Shown here: one piece after another, positions 51,696-60,174 of the stretch | Numbering within the stretch: position 1 is the first letter of the stretch | Layout of the letters: every line of letters begins with the position of its first letter | From: an uncultured Muribaculaceae bacterium | GTDB taxonomy: Bacteria; Bacteroidota; Bacteroidia; Bacteroidales; Muribaculaceae | Reading direction: 5' to 3' | Length of the DNA: 64,000 nucleotides | Assembly (NCBI GenBank): GCA_934661195.1 | Contig: CAKUJD010000008.1 | Coordinates: 1 to 64,000, forward strand | The notes under the pieces: model-generated | What the model was told of the DNA's origin: nothing | Seen by the model: the letters and a program-made list of their open reading frames with translations, nothing else | Databases searched by the model: none | Program-made: the position numbers and the translations under genes

Positions 51696-52526
51696 TTATT
51701 TCTTATTTATATTCTGAATCCAGCTAACGTCAGGCTCTTTGAATTGCAGACTGTTCTGTGCAATAATATCTTTCCATGAGTTCCCGATATAAGACCATCG
51801 ATTATAGTCTGGATTCTCTTGCGTCATACTCTTGTAAGTATTGATGGCAGAAACACAAATTTCACACACATCGTGATTAAAGGCCCCATCAAAGAAATCT
51901 GATAGATTAGTTGGTAGATGATGCATGAACCTTCTGTGGTTGTTTATCGACACATACATTGCAGGGAAACATGCTGCAGTATATGCAAATCCAAAAACGG
52001 AGTAATGGATTCCGCACACTTCCACGCGATTGCATATAGTGGCCTTTTCATTAAAATCCCTTGGACATATAGTAATGTTTCGATGCTTTATATTCTTTAT
52101 CTTTAAGACTTCTTCTGCTGTTAATACATTGCCTTTCTCATGAATCGCATCTCCAATGCATACTGGAGAATAAACCACATAAGGCTTAGCCGTAATTGAC
52201 GGCTGTATTGTACCGTTAGATACGATGTTGATCTGTTCTATATAGCCAATATCTTTGAGTTCCTCAAATGCACAAACCGCATAATCTATAATGTCAGACA
52301 ACAAAGGTTCACCTCCAAGAATACGGATCATTTTGACCAGGCCAGGTTGGTGTCGTTTAATCTCCTGACATAGAAAATCTATATGTACCTTTTCCATGTC
52401 AATATGTGAGCGTGTTACCCCATATAGCTTTTCTGCATTGCAAAGTCGATTGCAATGTCTGCATGCGAGGTTACACCGATGTGTGATATCAACTTCTACT
52501 ATGATTCCTTTGAGTTCTGACTTCAT
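51696..52526 (-). CDS. Radical SAM enzyme
   Basis: Radical SAM protein of 276 residues. Cys18-x3-Cys22-x2-Cys25 (CNLACRHC) binds the cluster, with an additional CNRLC Cys, and IRILGGEPLLS near residue 68 binds SAM. Cys residues in the C-terminal third (TICPRDFNEKATICNRVEVCGIHY, AACFPAMY, CEICVS) could hold auxiliary Fe-S clusters, but the pattern is not a classical SPASM. It ends 9 bases before the DUF512-type gene and overlaps the SPASM-type gene by 4 bases. The substrate is unknown. Confidence 0.87.
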   Translation of the reverse strand: MKSELKGIIVEVDITHRCNLACRHCNRLCNAEKLYGVTRSHIDMEKVHIDFLCQEIKRHQPGLVKMIRILGGEPLLSDIIDYAVCAFEELKDIGYIEQINIVSNGTIQPSITAKPYVVYSPVCIGDAIHEKGNVLTAEEVLKIKNIKHRNITICPRDFNEKATICNRVEVCGIHYSVFGFAYTAACFPAMYVSINNHRRFMHHLPTNLSDFFDGAFNHDVCEICVSAINTYKSMTQENPDYNRWSYIGNSWKDIIAQNSLQFKEPDVSWIQNINKK

Positions 52527-53500
52527 CTTAGTGCAGGTGGTGTGTAATTGATATATTGCTGGAGACCTTCAATGGTTAAAGGCGTTTTCTTTATTTTTTG
52601 ATAGTTAGGACAGTGGTAGCACGGCAAGTCGGCAGTGCAAGGCTCTCCCTCGAAAAGCACGCTTACTAGATGCTTATAGTTATCACTGTTTTCCCATTCA
52701 AGTATGGATTGGTCATTTATGTTGCCAAATACTCCCCATTTATTGACACTACACCCCAAGATTTTACCGTCCCAATTAATTTGTGGACTGGTAAAGCAAT
52801 GGTAGCAGGGTGCTTTATATTCCTTATGGTGGACTTTTTTAAATTCTTCCCTGTCAGCAACTCCTAAGCCGCTTTCTGCACGAACGAAATCTTTATCTCT
52901 TACTGGTGAGAATTGGGAATAGTTCAGTTTAGGATTAAATTTGAGCCCCAACTCCTCACAAAGTTTTTTTATCAATGGAATCTCATGCTCGTTATGTCCA
53001 AATATTATGAATTGCCATGATAGATAAGGCCTCTGAGAGTTGTATTTCTGTTTATAATAGTTAAGGCGCTTTATGTTTGCCAACACCTTGTTAAAGTTTC
53101 CTCTAACTCTGTATTGCTCATATGTTTCTTGCGATGCACCATCAATAGACAGATTTAGAAATTCTACTTGGTACTTAACAAGTGCCTCTAATACACTATC
53201 ATCTACATCATTGAAGTTTGCACCATTACCGCAGTATAGAGTCACGCCCTTTTCATAGGCACATTTTATGATTTCGCCTATTTCCTTGTTTAAGAAGATT
53301 TCGCCCCAGTTTGACATCTCAATTCTCTTAATCTGAGGATTTTGAGAAATAAATTTCACGAACTGTGTTAAACTGAATTGTCCCTTTCCAACGATACCAC
53401 GGTGGGTGATACCTTTGGACGTAGAGCATTCTACACATCGTAATTGACATATGGTTGACATATCAATTGATGCTTCGGTTATTGTAGGAAGTTCTATCAT
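52523..53500 (-). CDS. Radical SAM/SPASM enzyme
   Basis: Radical SAM protein of 325 residues with a SPASM-like C-terminus. The cluster motif is Cys18-x3-Cys22-x2-Cys25 (CQLRCVEC). NLSIDGASQETYEQYR is typical of the SPASM branch, and the auxiliary-cluster region reads PCYHCFTSPQINWDGKILGCSVN followed by CTADLPCYHCPNY. SPASM enzymes usually modify peptides, but relatives (for example in aminoglycoside and glycan loci) act on sugars. It overlaps both neighbours by 4 bases. Confidence 0.9.
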   Translation of the reverse strand: MIELPTITEASIDMSTICQLRCVECSTSKGITHRGIVGKGQFSLTQFVKFISQNPQIKRIEMSNWGEIFLNKEIGEIIKCAYEKGVTLYCGNGANFNDVDDSVLEALVKYQVEFLNLSIDGASQETYEQYRVRGNFNKVLANIKRLNYYKQKYNSQRPYLSWQFIIFGHNEHEIPLIKKLCEELGLKFNPKLNYSQFSPVRDKDFVRAESGLGVADREEFKKVHHKEYKAPCYHCFTSPQINWDGKILGCSVNKWGVFGNINDQSILEWENSDNYKHLVSVLFEGEPCTADLPCYHCPNYQKIKKTPLTIEGLQQYINYTPPALR

Positions 53501-54459
53501 TTGTTCTTAAAATATTCTATTGTTTTTACCAATCCATCAACCAGGCTTGTTTGAGGATGCCAATCAAGTAATTGTTCCGCCAAAGTTATATCAGGCTTAC
53601 GCTTCTTGGGGTCATCTACAAGAGCATCGCTAAATTGAATAGATGATTTGGACTTAAGCAGGTCTATTATCAGCTGTGCAAGATCACGTATGGAGCACTC
53701 TTCATTTGGATTGCCGATATTTATTGGTCGACCGATGACATCATCGGAGTTCAGCATAGCAACAAGTCCTGTGATAGTATCATCTATATATTGGAAACTT
53801 CTTGTTTGCGAGCCTTTTCCATAAATGATAATATTCTTTCCAGAAAGGGCTCTGTTAATAAACTCTGGAATTGCTCGCCCATCTTCACACGCCATATTGG
53901 GGCCATATGTGTTAAAAATCCTCACAATCTTCACCTTAACCCCATATTTTCTAAAATAGTCCATACATAGGCATTCTGCTGCGCGCTTACCTTCATCATA
54001 GCAAGCTCTTGGTCCCGTGCAAGATACGTTGCCAGAATAAGATTCGGGTAGTATACCAAGTGCTGGATTACCGTATATTTCACTTGTAGAAGCCTGAAGC
54101 ATAGGAACGTCAAGCTTCCTTGCCAATTCCAGAAGATTACGAGTCCCGACAACGGAGGTCATCAACGTATCTATAGGCTCTTTGTAATATGCTTTTGGCG
54201 AAGCAACACATGCCATATTGATAATTAAATCAATTGGCACAAGATGAGCGGTGTCATGTTCATCCTTTATATCAAGTTGAATGAAATTAAAATGCGAGTT
54301 ATCTTTTAGTTCTTTAATATTTTCGAGACAACCAGTGCTTAGATTATCTATACATGTAACATTACAGCCACTATTAACTAAAACCTTACAAAGGTTTGAG
54401 CCAATAAAGCCAGCACCGCCAGCCACTAAGATATGCCTAAATTTTATATTCCTTATCAT
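53497..54459 (-). CDS. UXS-like nucleotide-sugar decarboxylase/epimerase
   Basis: Extended SDR protein of 320 residues, very close in pattern to UDP-glucuronate decarboxylase (UXS), which makes UDP-xylose. The NAD motif GGAGFIG is at 14-20. The catalytic Tyr154 and Lys158 lie in GPRACYDEGKRAAE, with Thr-Ser-Glu at 125-127 (ASTSEIYG). The stretches CVASPKAYYKEPIDTLMTSVVGT and RIFNTYGPNM, and GSQTRSFQYIDDTI, are UXS hallmarks. It would act after the nucleotide-sugar dehydrogenase encoded in the same operon. It overlaps both neighbours by 4 bases. Confidence 0.88.
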   Translation of the reverse strand: MIRNIKFRHILVAGGAGFIGSNLCKVLVNSGCNVTCIDNLSTGCLENIKELKDNSHFNFIQLDIKDEHDTAHLVPIDLIINMACVASPKAYYKEPIDTLMTSVVGTRNLLELARKLDVPMLQASTSEIYGNPALGILPESYSGNVSCTGPRACYDEGKRAAECLCMDYFRKYGVKVKIVRIFNTYGPNMACEDGRAIPEFINRALSGKNIIIYGKGSQTRSFQYIDDTITGLVAMLNSDDVIGRPINIGNPNEECSIRDLAQLIIDLLKSKSSIQFSDALVDDPKKRKPDITLAEQLLDWHPQTSLVDGLVKTIEYFKNK

Positions 54460-55742
54460 AGCAAATGATAGTCTTCTAGTAATCTAATGTGCTCTTCGGA
54501 TAAATTGAATCCAGTTTCACCTACGGCAATGTTTCTGTTATATTTGGCCCATTCCTCGTTACTTGTTGGTTCTTTCCAACCAGATGCCAGAAGCTCGTCG
54601 AAGAATTCTGTTCCAGGATATGGATTATAGCATTTCGGTCCATCAATTTTGATGTTGTCGTATTCATCTAATTCTTTTACCAAAGACAGAGTCTGTTCCA
54701 AATCCTCTGGAGATTCTCCTGGCAAAAGCATCATAAATGACAAATCAACATGTATGCCCATTTGCTGACACATTTGCATTTTCTCTATAACTTTTGCCCT
54801 TGTTATTCCTTTGTGCATTTTTCGCAGCATTTTGTCAGAACCAGATTCAATGCCGATATAGAGTTTGGCCACGTTTGAAGATAAGGCTCTTTCTACAAGA
54901 GCTTTGTCTACACGCATCAAATCCAGCTCCACAGATGTCGGCATTTTGTATTTTTCAATAATACTCCACGCCCTTGTAGGGTCAACGAACATGTTGTCAT
55001 CATAAAACATCCAGCCCGTAACACCATAATTGTCAATAAGGTAATCCATCTCCTTATAAACATTTTGCAATGGATATCCTCTCCATTTTGAACGATTCAC
55101 AACAGTGTTATAACAGAAAGCGCATCTTTTTACACAGCCTTTACTCGTCATGAATGGAAGAATCTTGCCTGGTATATAATTCTTTCTCTTCTGTATAGGT
55201 TTGTCCAAATACTTGTTCATGTCCAACAAATCAAAAGGATGATAACCCAATGTATCAGGCATGGTTACAGCAGGTATAGGAGAAATACGAAATTCTCCAT
55301 TATCAATGTAACAAAGCCCAGGAACAGCATCTGCACTTATTTTTCCTTGCCGCCACAAGTAAAATTCATACATATTTTGTTCTGCTTCTCCTCTTAGCAC
55401 TGCATCCACACATGAATCTTGCAGTGAAATTTTTGGCAACAAGGTTGCATGTGTACCTGCCCAGTAGACAAATATTCCCTGATTTCGTAGAAGTTTTGAG
55501 GTCTCAATGACAGACAATAGGTTAGGAGAGGTCATAACTGAAAAGCCTACAGCAATTGCGCCCTCGCAAACTTTCAAGAGTTCTTTAATGTTCTCTTTAG
55601 TGTTTACTATGTGGCGAACTATGACTTCAACATTATTTCGTTGAAGAATAGATGCCGCAATTAATATTCCAAATGGCGGTGAAAACTGTCTATGGACTTT
55701 TTTTGTATTGTTTTCTATATTGACTAAGACAATATGATTCAT
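54456..55742 (-). CDS. B12-binding-type radical SAM enzyme
   Basis: Radical SAM protein of 428 residues with an N-terminal Rossmann domain of the cobalamin-binding type (residues ~1-140). The DxHxxG cobalamin motif is not apparent, so B12 may be bound base-off or not at all. The cluster motif is Cys203-x3-Cys207-x2-Cys210 (CVKRCAFC), after the typical PFMTSKG. IGIESGSDKMLRKMHKGIT and MMLLPGESPEDL are marks of the Elp3/MiaB/NifB superfamily core seen in class B methylases. Candidate reactions are C-methylation or C-C bond formation. It overlaps its neighbours by 4 bases. Confidence 0.87.
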   Translation of the reverse strand: MNHIVLVNIENNTKKVHRQFSPPFGILIAASILQRNNVEVIVRHIVNTKENIKELLKVCEGAIAVGFSVMTSPNLLSVIETSKLLRNQGIFVYWAGTHATLLPKISLQDSCVDAVLRGEAEQNMYEFYLWRQGKISADAVPGLCYIDNGEFRISPIPAVTMPDTLGYHPFDLLDMNKYLDKPIQKRKNYIPGKILPFMTSKGCVKRCAFCYNTVVNRSKWRGYPLQNVYKEMDYLIDNYGVTGWMFYDDNMFVDPTRAWSIIEKYKMPTSVELDLMRVDKALVERALSSNVAKLYIGIESGSDKMLRKMHKGITRAKVIEKMQMCQQMGIHVDLSFMMLLPGESPEDLEQTLSLVKELDEYDNIKIDGPKCYNPYPGTEFFDELLASGWKEPTSNEEWAKYNRNIAVGETGFNLSEEHIRLLEDYHLL

Positions 55743-56989
55743 AAGAAATTTCTCAAATGTATTACTTTTTCATCAAACTTGTTACTATTTTGCATTTCCC
55801 AAAATTCGCTATGATTAACCATAATGATGATCGAATCATACAGCCTCAAATCAGGCTTCGTAGGAAGTAATGATATGGAATATTCTCTTTTAACTTGTTC
55901 AATATTGACTAATGGGTCATAGCACTCGACATCAATACCACGAGCTTCTAGAATTTTTATTATTTCAGCAACTTTGGTATTGCGAATGTCTGCACAGTTC
56001 TTTTTGTAAGAGAAACCAAGTAGAAGAATTTTTGCTGATTCTTTTTCTGACACAATATCTAAGATTCTATTTGCGACCGATGTAACCTTCTTCTCATTAG
56101 TTTTACGACTTTGAGAAACCAAGGGTAGATCGACACCTTTTTTGGCTGCCCTGTTCAATAGATAATACGGATCTACACCGATGCAATGACCTCCAACCAT
56201 GCCTGGACGGGCATCATTGAAGTTCCACTTTGTTGCTGCACAATCTGTGACCTCATTTATGTCAATACTTTCAGCTCTACAATAATCTGCGAACTCATTT
56301 GCAAGAGCAATAACAACATCTCTCTGAACATTCTCGTACATCTTTGCAGCTTCAGCTATTTTGATGGAAGAAGCAACAACTACGTTTTCTTTTAGAACGG
56401 ACTGATATACATTTGCTATTACATCTCGAGCATGAGGTGTTGATCCTGACACTATTTTTCTAACATTCTCCAATGTGTGGATATTGTCACCGACATTAAT
56501 TCTTTCTGGAGAATATCCAACAGTAAACCCTTTGTTTATTTTCATAGAAGAACCTTCTTCTAATATAGGAACACAAATTTCTTCAGTTGCTCCAGGGAAC
56601 ACCGTCGATTCAAAAATGACGATATCATCTTTTTTTAATATATTACTTAGTGATTTACATACATTCTTTAACGGCGTTAAATCTGGTTGGTTTTGGATAT
56701 CAGTACCAGTAGGTACACATACTATAAAGATATTGCATCCTCGTAAGTCCGAATATGAAGAAGTTAGTATGCTTCGTTGCAAAGCTTGCCTAATGTTATG
56801 ACGTTTTTCACATTCTCGGTAGTCAATAGCTTTATTTAAATAATTGATTCGGATTTTGTCTTTATCTAATCCAATACAGGCATAATGTTTGGAAAAAAGA
56901 CATAATAAAGGTAAACCAACATACCCTAATCCAATAATTGCGATTTTGTATCCTTTATCTGATGCTTTCATAAGTTTCGATGTTTTCAA
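55739..56989 (-). CDS. UDP-sugar 6-dehydrogenase (TviB/WbpA-like)
   Basis: Nucleotide-sugar dehydrogenase oxidising C6 of a UDP-hexose to a uronic acid with two NAD+. The NAD motif is IIGLGYVGLPLL at about 18-29. The catalytic Cys269 lies in GGHCIGVDPYYL, and GYSPERINVGD is the family signature. The sequence is closer to the UDP-GlcNAc dehydrogenases (TviB/WbpA) than to UDP-glucose dehydrogenases, which is inference. The protein has 416 residues. The start may be Met7 (56971). It is the first enzyme gene after upxY (28-base gap) and overlaps the next by 4 bases. Confidence 0.93.
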   Translation of the reverse strand: MKTSKLMKASDKGYKIAIIGLGYVGLPLLCLFSKHYACIGLDKDKIRINYLNKAIDYRECEKRHNIRQALQRSILTSSYSDLRGCNIFIVCVPTGTDIQNQPDLTPLKNVCKSLSNILKKDDIVIFESTVFPGATEEICVPILEEGSSMKINKGFTVGYSPERINVGDNIHTLENVRKIVSGSTPHARDVIANVYQSVLKENVVVASSIKIAEAAKMYENVQRDVVIALANEFADYCRAESIDINEVTDCAATKWNFNDARPGMVGGHCIGVDPYYLLNRAAKKGVDLPLVSQSRKTNEKKVTSVANRILDIVSEKESAKILLLGFSYKKNCADIRNTKVAEIIKILEARGIDVECYDPLVNIEQVKREYSISLLPTKPDLRLYDSIIIMVNHSEFWEMQNSNKFDEKVIHLRNFL

Positions 56990-57017
56990 TTTTTATTCTC
57001 TTGTAGAATGGTTGTTT

Positions 57018-57746
57018 TTACATTTCTAATAGACTCATCATATCTTTTGGTATGTACGCAGTAGCCACCAAGCATCCATCAAACAGTTCAACTACAACCC
57101 TCTGCTGCCCTGCAATTCTTGCCACTCTTCCATGTACCCCCACGAACTCACCTCCTGTAATAACTACTTCATCGTCCAATTTATACTTGATATTCTCAGA
57201 AGTAATTGGAATGATGTGAGGATTCTTTATGGAAGTCAATCTTATGAAATTATCCATGGCAGAGTCGGAAACTGTAAGGGGTGGATTCTTCTCAGGAGCA
57301 TCTTCACGAAAAGAAGTGTGGTCATAGTAGAAACTAAGCAATGCTTTTTTGTCCGTAGTATTGTTGGAGCAATCGCACAACAACACACCGATTTGACTTC
57401 GTGTCGCGTAAACAAATAGGAAAGAAGGAAGAAGTGGTTCCGTAATGATTAGTTTCTTACCATGCTTCATTATTTGCTTGTGCCGCATAGGAACATAACA
57501 TTCCAAGTTTTTTGCTTCTACAAAACTTTTTGCCTTGATGATGCGACCATACGATACTCGCAATACGAACCATTGCCGCTTTTCTATAAGCGCATTTTCT
57601 ACCGACACCCCATTCCTGACATCACAAGGAATGGAGGGCGTACAAGAGGTAAGTCTTGCACTTGGACACGATGAACCTGTGCCTGTAGGTTGCCCATTAT
57701 ACAATGAAGCGTCAGCCATAATAGGCTGTGTGGTGTTATCTTCCAA
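57018..57746 (-). CDS. UpxY family transcription antiterminator
   Basis: NusG-like antiterminator of 242 residues. The NGN-like domain begins at QWFVLRVSYGRIIKAKSFVEAKNLECYVPM (about 58-88), and the KOW domain is in GGEFVGVHGRVARIAGQQRVVVEL near 197-220. UpxY proteins are encoded first in Bacteroides capsular polysaccharide operons and prevent early termination within the 5' leader of their own operon. Here it stands first in the ~15-kb operon. The companion upxZ is absent. A -7 box lies at 57815-57822. The N-terminal ~55 residues are a low-complexity Ser/Thr/Pro-rich extension. Confidence 0.93.
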   Translation of the reverse strand: MEDNTTQPIMADASLYNGQPTGTGSSCPSARLTSCTPSIPCDVRNGVSVENALIEKRQWFVLRVSYGRIIKAKSFVEAKNLECYVPMRHKQIMKHGKKLIITEPLLPSFLFVYATRSQIGVLLCDCSNNTTDKKALLSFYYDHTSFREDAPEKNPPLTVSDSAMDNFIRLTSIKNPHIIPITSENIKYKLDDEVVITGGEFVGVHGRVARIAGQQRVVVELFDGCLVATAYIPKDMMSLLEM

Positions 57747-57814
57747 TGTTGTTGTTCAGAGGTTAGATGAATACCGATAGACTTTCCTTTGCAAGAATTG
57801 TCACATTTTGACTA

Positions 57815-57822
57815 CAAAGATA
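57815..57822 (-). promoter_or_regulatory. -7 box (TATCTTTG) for the upxY operon
   Basis: Perfect TAnnTTTG on the minus strand, 68 bases upstream of the upxY ATG. No invertible-segment repeats flank it in the 200 bases checked, so this promoter does not look phase-variable. Confidence 0.6.
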
Positions 57823-57888
57823 AAGAAACTTACCGAGACGAAAGAAGAAAGCATTGTAAATCTCTGTATTGCGACAGATTTTTAACAT

Positions 57889-57932
57889 TTGAGAGATGAT
57901 TGGTGCGGCGTAAGCGACCAACCATCTCTCAA
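57889..57932 (-). terminator. 16-bp inverted repeat between mobV and upxY
   Basis: TTGAGAGATGATTGGT (57889-57904) pairs with 57917-57932 with one mismatch, around a 12-base loop. It sits 14 bases past the mobV stop codon on the minus strand. The T-tract is weak, but its place fits a terminator separating the mobilization genes from the upxY operon. Confidence 0.6.
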
Positions 57933-57945
57933 TTTTACACACAAC

Positions 57946-59988
57946 TTATTGTGATAGGCCATAAACTTTCCTTTTGGTCGGTGTCCCCAATCCGATTTTC
58001 TGCGTACCATTCCAATTCGTTAGTTGGTCGGCACATCCGTTAGAACCGCCAAGTGAGACATATGTATCGGCACTGCATGACATGTGGTCAACAAATGCAA
58101 GAAAGTTTTGGTAAAGGGGTTCGGTATAAACGACATCCTTTGTGGCAAAGAGTTTTGTCCATGATGTGACACATTCTCTACGGAAGTTACCACAATTATC
58201 CCATGCCATACCTGCAAGGAATTTGTCTGTGGCTGTTTCCACCCTCTTTGCAGAATCAATAGGTAAGTTGTGTTTGGATGCAGTTGCCATAATACCATAA
58301 TAAATAGAGTTAGCCTCTTGCTCGTTGAAATCCATTCGTCCTGTCTTTGAGAAATTTCTGAGGGTATCATGTCCTTCATCAATGAAGCGGTCAATGATGC
58401 TTTGGTGGCGGGACTGTTTAGCTTGTTCCTCACGTTTAATAGCCGCTTCCTCTTGCTTGCGTTTCTCCACACGCAACATCGCTTCTATAATCTCTGGCTG
58501 CTGCTTCATCTCATTCCATTGAAGAACAAGATACCTGTACTTTGACAAGAGTGCGTTGTAATCATTGCCTATATTCGTGAGTTCAGTCCTTGTGGTTGAT
58601 AGCTGCCCTTTGAGAGTACCTATCACTTTGTCCTTTTCAGCAGCCACTCTTCTGACTGCATTCTCGTCAAGTTGAGATATACGCTCTTTGACTATTGCGT
58701 TTTCTTCCTTCAAGGTGTCGTTCTCGGCTTCAAGCGATTTGTTCTCGTTGATAAGGCGGTTGAGGTTCTGCATATAGTAGGTGTATGTCTTGTTCACGGA
58801 AGTTCTCACACCCTCGTTCTGTTTGTCACGAGCCTCATTGATAGCATTGACCAATGATTTTATGGCGGCATTGATATTGGCAGAACGTTTCTCTCTCCAT
58901 GCTTTCTGTCCGATAATTGCAGGGATAGGGATGGAAAGTTCTTTTTCCACAGTGTTCATAGCCTCTTGAACAGAATACTTGACATTGAGAAGAGGAAAGG
59001 CAAGTTCACGTCTGTCAATCGTGGCAAGCACAGCATATTTCTCCACCTTGTCAAGTGCAGCCTTTGCCTGACGCTCGGCTTCAAGCACCACCTTGTTCTT
59101 ATGCTTGCGTCCTCGCTTCTCCTCTTCGGATAGTTCGTTGTAAGGAATGCCACGTGCAAGACCGTACTTGCAGCCCACCTCATTGTGATAGTCAGTATGT
59201 AGTTGCGAGAGATATTCCGACTTTGCTTTTCTCGTCTCTCCCCACATCTTGGCATAAGACACACGCTCAACATAATCCTTTGAGGCAGTCTGCTTGGTGT
59301 AGTTGTCTCGCTCCTCTTTGGGTAATGCTCTCCATTCCTTAGTTGAAAGCACTATGTCGGGATTGCTCTTATTGACATACTTGCTACCGATGCGTCCACG
59401 TTTCTTGACTTTCTCCACAGGAATAGTCTGTACATGGGCATGGATGCTTGTTTCGTCACAATGGACTGCGAAACTGATAATATTCTCCTCGCCCCATTTG
59501 CGACAGACAAAGTCGTAGGTGTCCTTTGCCCATTTATAAATGCCTTGTTGCAATACGATGTGGCTATGATCTGCATCAGGATTGGCAGTGTCTATCCCTT
59601 GGTTGCCAAAAGCGAGGTTGTACAGCACGTCGTGGTCGCCACTGAATATCATGCCGACAGTGCAATTCGGACTATTCTTTGAAACTTGGTCGGGATGTTT
59701 GGCATCCATGTATGGCTTAAAGCCCAATTCATCAAGACGCATCTGTATGCGCTCGTGAAGCGGAATGGGATTGGAACCAAGTGGAACGAACTTTCCACCT
59801 TTGACAATCTCAAAGTTGAGATTCTTGCGAGAAAAGTTGTAATGGTTGTTCTTGTCCTTGTCGGCATTCTTCAGCCGATAGACATTCTCGTCCCAACCTC
59901 TGCGCTCCGCCTCGTTGCCCACTTGGGCGGAGAATGACTTTTTGTCCTTGCCGACATGGATGGCGGCACGTGGTATATTGCTTTGCAT
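57946..59988 (-). CDS. MobV family relaxase (Mob/Pre)
   Basis: DNA relaxase of 680 residues that nicks oriT for conjugative mobilisation. The N-terminal ~280 residues form the Mob_Pre domain; the metal/catalytic motif is HxDExxxHxH: His176, Asp178, Glu179, His183, His185 in FAVHCDETSIHAHVQTIP. A long coiled coil, about residues 395-545, follows (NRLINENKSLEAENDTLKEENAIVKERISQ, then RVEKRKQEEAAIKREEQAK). The C-terminus is unique. It is the last gene in the module and has an oriT-like hairpin region directly upstream. Confidence 0.93.
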   Translation of the reverse strand: MQSNIPRAAIHVGKDKKSFSAQVGNEAERRGWDENVYRLKNADKDKNNHYNFSRKNLNFEIVKGGKFVPLGSNPIPLHERIQMRLDELGFKPYMDAKHPDQVSKNSPNCTVGMIFSGDHDVLYNLAFGNQGIDTANPDADHSHIVLQQGIYKWAKDTYDFVCRKWGEENIISFAVHCDETSIHAHVQTIPVEKVKKRGRIGSKYVNKSNPDIVLSTKEWRALPKEERDNYTKQTASKDYVERVSYAKMWGETRKAKSEYLSQLHTDYHNEVGCKYGLARGIPYNELSEEEKRGRKHKNKVVLEAERQAKAALDKVEKYAVLATIDRRELAFPLLNVKYSVQEAMNTVEKELSIPIPAIIGQKAWREKRSANINAAIKSLVNAINEARDKQNEGVRTSVNKTYTYYMQNLNRLINENKSLEAENDTLKEENAIVKERISQLDENAVRRVAAEKDKVIGTLKGQLSTTRTELTNIGNDYNALLSKYRYLVLQWNEMKQQPEIIEAMLRVEKRKQEEAAIKREEQAKQSRHQSIIDRFIDEGHDTLRNFSKTGRMDFNEQEANSIYYGIMATASKHNLPIDSAKRVETATDKFLAGMAWDNCGNFRRECVTSWTKLFATKDVVYTEPLYQNFLAFVDHMSCSADTYVSLGGSNGCADQLTNWNGTQKIGLGTPTKRKVYGLSQ

Positions 59989-60068
59989 AGTGTATTCCTG
60001 TTTCGTGATACATTGAAAATGGTGGTGTTATTCCGTACAATGGTAGTAGGTCTCGGTCGGAGCTTGAG

Positions 60069-60153
60069 CATAATAGAAGGACTTTTTAAGTGAACAGCGT
60101 CAGCAGGTGAATCTAAAAGTCCCTATTATGTTCATGGACTTTTGCAAAAAGTC
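60069..60153. other. Candidate oriT / nic region
   Basis: Upstream of mobV two hairpins are adjacent. One has arms 60069-60087 and 60115-60130 (CATAATAG..GGACTTTT with a two-base bulge); the other is a tight 7-bp stem at 60137-60153 (GACTTTT-GCA-AAAAGTC). MobV relaxases nick near such inverted repeats just upstream of their own genes. The nic base cannot be set from the sequence. Confidence 0.5.
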
Positions 60154-60174
60154 ACCACCCATATCAGACAAGGT

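Noticed and set aside
57747..57945. Invertible promoter ahead of upxY
   Set aside because: The only strong inverted repeat (57889-57932) lies upstream of the -7 box and does not flank it, so no invertible segment is supported.
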